Of a stretch of 64,000 bases of DNA, positions 58,436 through 64,000 are shown piece after piece. The notes beneath the pieces are model-generated. The model made no database searches and was not told where the DNA came from. It worked only from the letters and a program-made list of their open reading frames with translations. The number at the start of each line of letters is the position of its first letter. The first letter of the stretch is position 1. Origin of the DNA: Psychrobacter fulvigenes (GTDB lineage Bacteria; Pseudomonadota; Gammaproteobacteria; Pseudomonadales; Moraxellaceae); assembly GCF_904846155.1 (NCBI RefSeq), contig NZ_CAJGZP010000001.1, positions 1,922,001-1,986,000 of the forward strand, in the 5' to 3' direction. Position numbers and translations under genes: made by a program.

Positions 58436-58726
58436 ATGTTATATCACGTCAGAATGGATGTTTTAATCCCAACAGATATGGATGCTGATAAAGTTAATGA
58501 GCTCAAAGCCACCGAAAAAGCCCTCTCACAAAAGCTGCAAGAGCAAGGTAAGTGGCGTCATATTTGGCGTTTGGCTGGCGAGTACTCTAACTTCAGTATC
58601 TTTGATGTCGAAAGCAATGAAGAGCTACACGATATCATGATGTCGCTACCGCTTTATCCCTATATGAAGGTCGAAGTGACGCCTTTATTACGTCATCCCT
58701 CATCTATCCGTGATGACGACAGCTAA
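58436..58726 (+). CDS. catC: muconolactone delta-isomerase
   Basis: A 96-residue protein starting MLYHVRMDVLIPTDMDAD. It has EKALSQKLQEQGKWRHIWRL (seen as KLQEQGKWRHIWR), SNFSIFDVESNEELHDI and LPLYPYMKVEVTPLLRHP, all diagnostic of CatC. It isomerises muconolactone to 3-oxoadipate enol-lactone. AAGGAAG provides the ribosome site, and catA follows after 129 bp. Confidence 0.95.
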   Translation: MLYHVRMDVLIPTDMDADKVNELKATEKALSQKLQEQGKWRHIWRLAGEYSNFSIFDVESNEELHDIMMSLPLYPYMKVEVTPLLRHPSSIRDDDS

Positions 58727-58855
58727 AACTTAGTAACTAAAACTTAGCAACGGTTTAGTAAAAAATTAATATTGATACCCTTCAACAGATCGAAAACATT
58801 GAGTAAGACTACTCAATTACATACCTTTTAAATAGTCCTCAACAAGGAGAGAGAC

Positions 58856-59779
58856 ATGGAACACAAGCAAATTGAAGCATTGGCCGAAAAGTTTGTTAAA
58901 GGCAAAATCGACTATCCTGAGCAAGTCAATCCACGCGTGCAAGAGATTACTCTACGTATCGTCACTGACTTGATGAAAACCATCAATGACCTACATATCA
59001 CTGCTGATGAATACTGGAGCGGTGTGGAATACATTGGTGACTTAGGCAAAGAAGCAGGTCTGCTATCGCCTGGTCTGGGTTTTGATCATTTTATGGATTT
59101 GATGATTGAAGAAGATCTGAAAGCAGAAGGTCTTGATGGTGGCACAGTACGTACCATTGAAGGGCCTCTCTATGTCGCTGGCGCGCCAGAAGAAAAAGGC
59201 TTTGCTCGCTTAGATGATGGCACTGAAGATGGCGAAGGTACGGTGCTATTTATGCAAGGCACCGTTTATGGTGAGGATGGTAACCCTATCCCCAATGCCA
59301 AGGTTGAGGTATGGCACGCCAATAGCTTAGGCAACTACTCTTTCTTTGATGAGTCGCAGTCTGAGTTCAACTTACGTCGGACGATCATCACCGATGAAAA
59401 TGGTAACTATGGCTTCCGTAGCATCGTACCACTGGGTTACTCTGTACCGCCAGAAGGTATGACTCAAAAGGTATTGAGTGCGCTTGGTCGCCACGGTCAT
59501 CGCCCTGCGCACGTGCACTTCTTTGCCAGTGCTGATGGTCATCGCAAACTAACCACCCAAATCAATATCGATGGCGACGAGTATCTATGGGATGACTTTG
59601 CCTTTGCCAGTCGTGAAGGATTAGTTCCAGAGATTACGATGGTTGACGATGCTGACAAGCTTAAAGAAAAAGGTCTGGATAAGCCATATGCCAGTATCGA
59701 TTTTGATTTCCATTTAGTTAAAGATATTGATAAGCCAGTACAAGGCAGTGAAGTCGAGCGCCGCCGAGTTCAAGGTTAA
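58856..59779 (+). CDS. catA: catechol 1,2-dioxygenase
   Basis: A 307-residue intradiol dioxygenase. The N-terminal dimerisation helices (about residues 1-100) precede the catalytic barrel with Fe(III) ligands: Tyr in EGPLYVAGAP, Tyr in NYGFRSIVPLGYSVP, and His in GRHGHRPAHVHFF. It cleaves catechol to cis,cis-muconate, feeding CatB and CatC. AAGGAGAG is a strong ribosome site. Substrate range (chlorocatechols) cannot be told from sequence by eye, although the neighbouring maleylacetate reductase raises the question. Confidence 0.95.
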   Translation: MEHKQIEALAEKFVKGKIDYPEQVNPRVQEITLRIVTDLMKTINDLHITADEYWSGVEYIGDLGKEAGLLSPGLGFDHFMDLMIEEDLKAEGLDGGTVRTIEGPLYVAGAPEEKGFARLDDGTEDGEGTVLFMQGTVYGEDGNPIPNAKVEVWHANSLGNYSFFDESQSEFNLRRTIITDENGNYGFRSIVPLGYSVPPEGMTQKVLSALGRHGHRPAHVHFFASADGHRKLTTQINIDGDEYLWDDFAFASREGLVPEITMVDDADKLKEKGLDKPYASIDFDFHLVKDIDKPVQGSEVERRRVQG

Positions 59780-60083
59780 ACGTCGCTGATGACAAATCAG
59801 ATTTAATTGTGCAGCTTGATGTTAACGCTGTTTTAGCATCAAGCTTACCTAATACTCTCTAATATTATTAGGACAAAGTCTGAATAACCCAAACTTTAGT
59901 TATAAAACTTTTCTATTATCTCCTACCTTAATCCCCTAACCTGCAAACTTCTTGCACGACTCATCACTAACTTTTGCAGCCATGTTTTTAAAGCTTAAAA
60001 AACTTTTTTTGCAAGAACCTTTGTCCTAAAAATCATCTTGGTAGATATTCTACTATATACGCAAACATGAACAAGGATGTTCT
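59780..60083. other. intergenic region after catA
   Basis: A 304-bp gap. It holds a 9-bp perfect dyad, AGCTTGATG (59813-59821) with CATCAAGCT (59837-59845), without a T-tail. This may be a weak terminator or processing hairpin of the cat operon. AT-rich promoter-like sequence lies before the outer-membrane protein gene, but no boxes are certain. Confidence 0.45.
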
Positions 60084-60911
60084 ATGAAAAACCCTCTCAA
60101 AAAACTGACTTTACTCATTGCCGCTTCTAGCTTACCATTCATTGCCTACGCTTCTGACTCCCACTATGTACCAGGTATTGAAGGCGTCAAAGGTAGTGTT
60201 GTGCCGCCACCTGGTGTTTATTACAAAGGCTATGTCGTAAACTATAACGCTGATAAAAATGAAGCATTACCCGCTGACAGTGAGGTCACCGTTACTGCGC
60301 TTGCTAGTAGAGTAGTCTGGGTGACTCCGCAAAAACTATTGGGTGGCGATCTAGTACTGGAAGCCATCGTGCCTATGTTACAGACTGATCTCAAAGTTGG
60401 TGGGCAAGATATCGACAAACGGACAGGTCTAGGCGATCTTTATGTAGGCGGCGTATTGGGCTGGCACGGTGATAGATGGGATGCAACCACTGGTATTGGC
60501 TACTGGGCTGATACAGGAGATTATGATAGTCATCGATTTGCAAGCCCAGGCAAAGGCTATGATTCAGTCATGCTGACCCTTGGCGGTAATGTCAAACTCA
60601 ACCAACAAGGCGATATTAATCTTAGTGCTTTGGGTCGCTATGAGATGCCTGATGGTGATGATCTAAATGATGAGTTAATCATTGAGTGGGGTCTAAGTAA
60701 AAGCTATGGCTTGCTCGATGTGGGCCTTGTAGGTTACAACACCTTTGAGACCGGCGACGGCGAAGAAGAAAGAAATGCGCTTGGTCTGTCTGTAGGATAC
60801 TTCTCACCTGCCAATCTACTGGGTGGTGACATAGCAGCCTACAAAGAGTATTCAAACAAAGACACTTTTGAAGGTCAAGTGATACGGGCCTCCCTAACCA
60901 AAGTTTTTTAA
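60084..60911 (+). CDS. outer-membrane protein of the phenol-degradation (MetA/SphA-like) family
   Basis: A 275-residue protein with a signal peptide (MKNPLKKLTLLIAASSLPFIAYA) and an alternating beta pattern typical of a small outer-membrane barrel. VPGIEGVKGSVVPPPGVYYKGYVVNY is the Phenol_MetA_deg opening (here seen as EGVKGSVVPPPGVYYKGY), and it ends in a Phe-containing strand (VIRASLTKVF). Family members lie beside aromatic catabolism genes and are thought to help uptake of hydrophobic aromatics. It follows catBCA in the same direction. An IS begins 8 bp after its stop. Confidence 0.8.
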   Translation: MKNPLKKLTLLIAASSLPFIAYASDSHYVPGIEGVKGSVVPPPGVYYKGYVVNYNADKNEALPADSEVTVTALASRVVWVTPQKLLGGDLVLEAIVPMLQTDLKVGGQDIDKRTGLGDLYVGGVLGWHGDRWDATTGIGYWADTGDYDSHRFASPGKGYDSVMLTLGGNVKLNQQGDINLSALGRYEMPDGDDLNDELIIEWGLSKSYGLLDVGLVGYNTFETGDGEEERNALGLSVGYFSPANLLGGDIAAYKEYSNKDTFEGQVIRASLTKVF

Positions 60912-60919
60912 CATTTTTA

Positions 60920-61982
60920 GGTGTAATGGACAAAATTCATGCTGGTGTAGGGTCTAACGCTATATACTGTCTATATTTGCAAGGAATCAACGCTATGAAT
61001 CAAAAAACTGCCCTTTTTGTAGTAATAAACACACTAAAAAGAATGGACGCAAACTAGGCAAACAACAGTACCAATGCCTATCTTGCAAACGGCAGTTTTT
61101 AGGGGGCACAAGACTCAATAACCAAATGCTTTGGACTGAATATACGCAAGGGAAACAGACGTATAAACAACTGGCTGACAAGTACCACTGTAGTCTTAAA
61201 ACCATTCAAAGACGCTTAGACAAAGTGAGTATTGAGTACCAAATCAAACGACCTAAGCGTGCTAATATCATCATGGACACGACCTATTTTGGCCGTGGGT
61301 TTGGTCTCATGGTATTTATGGACAACGCCACTAGAATGGTTCTCCATTACGCTATAGTCAGTCATGAAACCAATAGTGCCTATAAGCAAGGGGTTGATTA
61401 CTTAAAGGTGCTAGGCATTGATATACAAAGCATCACCTGTGATGGTAGACGAGGACTTAGAACGCTATTTACCAGTACTCCTTGTCAGATGTGCCAGTTT
61501 CATCAGATACAAATAGTGACTCGCTACCTGACTCGTCGCCCTAAGAATATCGCTAGCATTGAGCTTAGGCAGCTTACTTTGACCCTAACACAGCTTGATA
61601 AAGCCGCGTTCATAAAGTGCTTAGATCACTGGTACCTGACTTACGAAGCCTATCTCAGTGAACGTAGTACCAATGAGGATACGGGTAGAACTTGGTACAC
61701 GCATACGCGTCTTAGAAGTGCTTATCGTAGCCTGCGAACCAACAGTGATTGGTTGTTTACTTATCAAGAATATGAGCACTTAGATATACCAAATACAACC
61801 AATACGCTTGAAGGTTTATTTAGTGAGCTCAAGCGGCAATTACACAGTCATCATGGCTTAAATGAGCACCGTAAGTTACGGTTTATTAAAGACTTTTTAC
61901 TCTCAAAGTCACGCAAATAGCATGAATTATGTCCATTAGCGACTACCTTCTACTTTTTAGCATGAATTTTGTCCATTACACC
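60920..61982 (+). mobile_element. IS256-like element with Zn-finger transposase
   Basis: The ends are perfect 24-bp inverted repeats starting GGTGTAATGGACAAAATTCA (60920-60943 and complement at 61959-61982). A further, imperfect copy of the right end (CATGAATTATGTCCATTA) lies just inside at 61921-61938. No clear target duplication was seen. It carries one transposase gene with a damaged 5' end. Confidence 0.8.
61009..61920 (+). pseudogene. transposase, IS256-like Zn-binding variant, 5' frameshift
   Basis: The intact frame from 61009 encodes a zinc ribbon CPFCSNKHTKK and YQCLSCKRQFLGGTRL, an HTH (QTYKQLADKYHCSLKTIQRRL), and a DDE-like core: NIIMDTTYFGRGFG (Asp), ITCDGRRGLRTLF (Asp) and NTTNTLEGLFSELKRQL (Glu). 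The natural ATG at 60995 (MNQK) is one base out of frame with the zinc ribbon. An internal ATG at 61126 would give 264 residues without it. It is probably inactive or produces a shortened protein. Confidence 0.75.
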
Positions 61983-62019
61983 ACAAAATTGGATTTCTAA
62001 GGGAACATATTAGAAACAA

Positions 62020-62060
62020 AAAAACCATGACGACCTTATTATAGGCCATCATGGTTTTCT
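62020..62060. terminator. bidirectional terminator
   Basis: AAAACCATGA (62021-62030) pairs with TCATGGTTTT (62049-62058), with an inner GACC/GGCC-like extension, an A-run before and T-rich sequence after. It separates the plus-strand cat/IS region from the minus-strand aldehyde dehydrogenase gene. Confidence 0.75.
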
Positions 62061-62103
62061 TAAATCACTAGCAACACTGACGATGCGTGGATTTGACTAC
62101 CCC

Positions 62104-63558
62104 TTAAACTGGATACGGACGTTGCTGAGTCTGTACCGACACCCACTGATAAGTGGTGAACTCATCAAAAGTGATATGGCGACCGAAACGGCCAACACCT
62201 GAGGCCTTTTCGCCACCAAAGGCAATGCGCGGCTCATCATTGACACTCTGGTCATTGATATGAACCATGCCCGTCTTCCAGCCAGCGGCAAACTTCTGCG
62301 CACGGGCGATATCAGCAGAGTGCACTGCGCCGCTCAAGCCTGCACTGGTGTCATTGGCCAGACGCAGGGCATCTTCATCACCTGTATGCGAAATCAAGGT
62401 GGCGACAGGACCGAACATTTCGGTACGGGCAGAATAGACACCATTGCTGCCTTTTAAGACATACGGATAGACAAGAGCGCCTTCGCGTTTGCCTTCAAGT
62501 AGCATTTCCGCACCCTCTTCGATTGCCCGCTTGACAGCTTCTTCAACACGCTTCGCTTCATGCTCGTCGATTAGGGGTCCGACCAGTACATCCGCTTGTG
62601 AAGGATCACCTACTTTTAGGCCTTTAGTATATTTGACAAACTTTTCTGCAAACTCATCAAAGACAGATTCATGAACGATGATGCGGTTCACTGACATACA
62701 AATCTGACCACTGTGCAAGAAGCGACCAAAGACCGCTGAGCGCGCGGCATAATCAACATCGGCATCTTCTAGAACGACAAACGCATTGTTACCACCAAGC
62801 TCTAAGATGGAGCGTTTGATTTCACGACCTGCCATTTCTCCTATGCGCTGTCCGACTTCAGTAGAGCCTGTAAAGGAGATAATATTGGGAATTGGATGTG
62901 TATAGAGGGCATCGCCAATCTCAGATGTCTTGGGTACAACAACTGATAGCGCACCCGCTGGCAATCCTGCTTCTTCAAATATTTTGGCCAGTAGGATACC
63001 ACCGGTAATCGGCGTGGTAGAGGCAGGCTTTAGCAATACCGTGTTGCCACTGGCTAAGGCTGTTACGACTGAGCGCATAGCTAGGAACATTGGGAAGTTA
63101 AAGGGACCGATGACGGTCACTACTCCGGCAGGTTTACGAATGATGTGGTTTATTTTATTGGGGACGGCTGAGCGCGCAACGGTAGTTTCCAATAAAAACG
63201 GATATTCTGCTGCAACTTTAATCACGCCAATACAAGCATCGACTTCAACATTGGCTTTTATCACGGTAGAGCCAGACTCACGTACCAGTAAATCAATGAG
63301 CTCTGCACGGCGATTTATCATTACTTGCGCTGCTTGCTCGATAATTTGGCTCATGGCATAAGGGTTGGTCTCACGCCACTGTTGTTGTGCCTTTTCAAGC
63401 GCCTCATAAGATTCGTTGAGATCGTCTAGGCTGGCGGCTTTGAAGGTTGCAATCTCTTCACCAGTGAAGGGGTTACTGGTTACGATTTCGTGGCTTGAGG
63501 TACCATCGCGCCATTCACCATTGATGTAGTTATGATGTAGATTGTTATAGTTAGACAT
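62104..63558 (-). CDS. aldehyde dehydrogenase, probably benzaldehyde/vanillin type
   Basis: A 484-residue NAD(P)-dependent aldehyde dehydrogenase. GPFNFPMFLAMRS, SFTGSTEVGQRIGEMAG, LELGGNNAFVVLEDAD (Glu base) and the catalytic Cys in HSGQICMSVNRIIVHE are complete, followed by EMFGPVATL. The sequence resembles aromatic aldehyde dehydrogenases (XylC/AreC/Vdh group). It would make benzoate or a related acid that enters catechol metabolism. It is monocistronic here, with the next gene upstream over 150 bp away. Confidence 0.88.
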   Translation of the reverse strand: MSNYNNLHHNYINGEWRDGTSSHEIVTSNPFTGEEIATFKAASLDDLNESYEALEKAQQQWRETNPYAMSQIIEQAAQVMINRRAELIDLLVRESGSTVIKANVEVDACIGVIKVAAEYPFLLETTVARSAVPNKINHIIRKPAGVVTVIGPFNFPMFLAMRSVVTALASGNTVLLKPASTTPITGGILLAKIFEEAGLPAGALSVVVPKTSEIGDALYTHPIPNIISFTGSTEVGQRIGEMAGREIKRSILELGGNNAFVVLEDADVDYAARSAVFGRFLHSGQICMSVNRIIVHESVFDEFAEKFVKYTKGLKVGDPSQADVLVGPLIDEHEAKRVEEAVKRAIEEGAEMLLEGKREGALVYPYVLKGSNGVYSARTEMFGPVATLISHTGDEDALRLANDTSAGLSGAVHSADIARAQKFAAGWKTGMVHINDQSVNDEPRIAFGGEKASGVGRFGRHITFDEFTTYQWVSVQTQQRPYPV

Positions 63559-63714
63559 GTAAATTCCTTTTTTAAATGACTACAGAAACTGCTCTTATTT
63601 ACTTAATATGGAAAACTTATCATTTTCACCCTTTAAGCATAATAGCAGGGATTTTGTCAGTAGTACTAGAGCGTGTCCTAGATACTTAACGACGGGTTTA
63701 TATTAACTTTTGAT

Positions 63715-64000
63715 TCACATATGATTAAAATAGGCCAAGTCAAAGGCCATCATAGACTCACTTCCTGCTTGAGCCATTGCTATATTTGACTGCATACGAG
63801 GTAAAATATGATCGATAAAATAATCTGCCAATTTCAATTTATTAGCATAAAACACTTCATCCTTGCCTTGGCAGGTCTTCACGATCATCACATACATATA
63901 AGCAAAACAAAGATAACCGACAGCATGTAAGTAATTCACGGCACAGCCATTCACTTCATCTTTACGCTCATTGATGTTCATTAATAACGTTTTGGTCAAA
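63715..64000 (-). CDS. acyl-CoA dehydrogenase, C-terminal fragment cut by the window edge
   Basis: Only the last 95 residues are in the window (stop at 63715). NYLHAVGYLCFAYMYVMIVKT, YANKLKLADYFIDHILPRM and AGSESMMAFDLAYF match the C-terminal helical domain of large (about 600-residue) acyl-CoA dehydrogenases of the FadE/AcdA type. The reaction would be FAD-dependent desaturation of an acyl-CoA. The substrate cannot be told from this part. Confidence 0.7.
   Translation of the reverse strand, partial: LTKTLLMNINERKDEVNGCAVNYLHAVGYLCFAYMYVMIVKTCQGKDEVFYANKLKLADYFIDHILPRMQSNIAMAQAGSESMMAFDLAYFNHM

Noticed and set aside
62930..63361. Antisense ORF of 143 residues within the aldehyde dehydrogenase gene
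   Set aside because: It lies entirely opposite a well-conserved enzyme and has no own signals; a shadow ORF.

Overview
The window looks like chromosomal DNA of a Moraxellaceae gammaproteobacterium, most likely Psychrobacter. This is an inference from the moderately AT-rich sequence, the E. coli-like LldD, MaeA and Ppc proteins, the Acinetobacter-style cat genes and the IS content. No full rRNA or tRNA gene is present to fix the genus.

The left half (about 2.8-29.8 kb) is a dense defence island, bounded on the left by an intact IS3-family element behind two small secreted-protein genes. On the minus strand lie McrBC (modified-DNA restriction) and a type I Zorya set, zorA-zorB-zorC-zorD. An IS5-like element sits exactly in codon 3 of zorD. 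After a small unknown gene the polarity changes. On the plus strand comes a three-gene cassette: an MmeI/YeeA-like adenine methyltransferase without an obvious nuclease domain, an SF2 helicase, and a GIY-YIG protein. I cannot assign this cassette to a named system. It is followed by a type I Wadjet operon (jetABCD) whose jetD carries a one-base frameshift. A small helix-turn-helix gene and a cluster of strong inverted repeats close the island. Two of the four systems therefore show fresh-looking damage.

The right half is catabolic. At 30-39 kb there is a 2-aminoadipate/2-oxoadipate (lysine degradation) cluster: a class III aminotransferase, an HglS-type 2-oxoadipate dioxygenase/decarboxylase, a D-2-hydroxyglutarate dehydrogenase gene split by an IS3-type element, a LysR regulator and a dicarboxylate/amino-acid symporter preceded by short leader ORFs. 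Then come ppc and lldD, and at 44-51 kb the complete non-phosphorylating L-fucose pathway (transporter, mutarotase, dehydrogenase, lactonase, dehydratase, second dehydrogenase, hydrolase) with a divergent, frameshifted GntR/FadR-type regulator. This pathway ends in pyruvate and L-lactate, and lldD just downstream consumes L-lactate. The malic enzyme gene (52.8-54.5 kb) lies between two similar sequences that each end in an identically truncated 3' half of a tRNA. From 55 kb on is aromatic catabolism: maleylacetate reductase, a CatM/BenM-like LysR regulator with a consensus operator, catB-catC-catA, a phenol-degradation-type outer-membrane protein, a Zn-finger IS256-like element and an aldehyde (benzaldehyde-type) dehydrogenase. 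The window ends inside an acyl-CoA dehydrogenase gene.

There are three complete or near-complete IS elements in the left and middle parts, one IS256-like element near 61 kb, and at least two decayed IS3 relics. Frameshifts in jetD, the fucose regulator and two transposases may be real mutations or, in part, sequencing errors at homopolymers; sequence alone cannot decide this.
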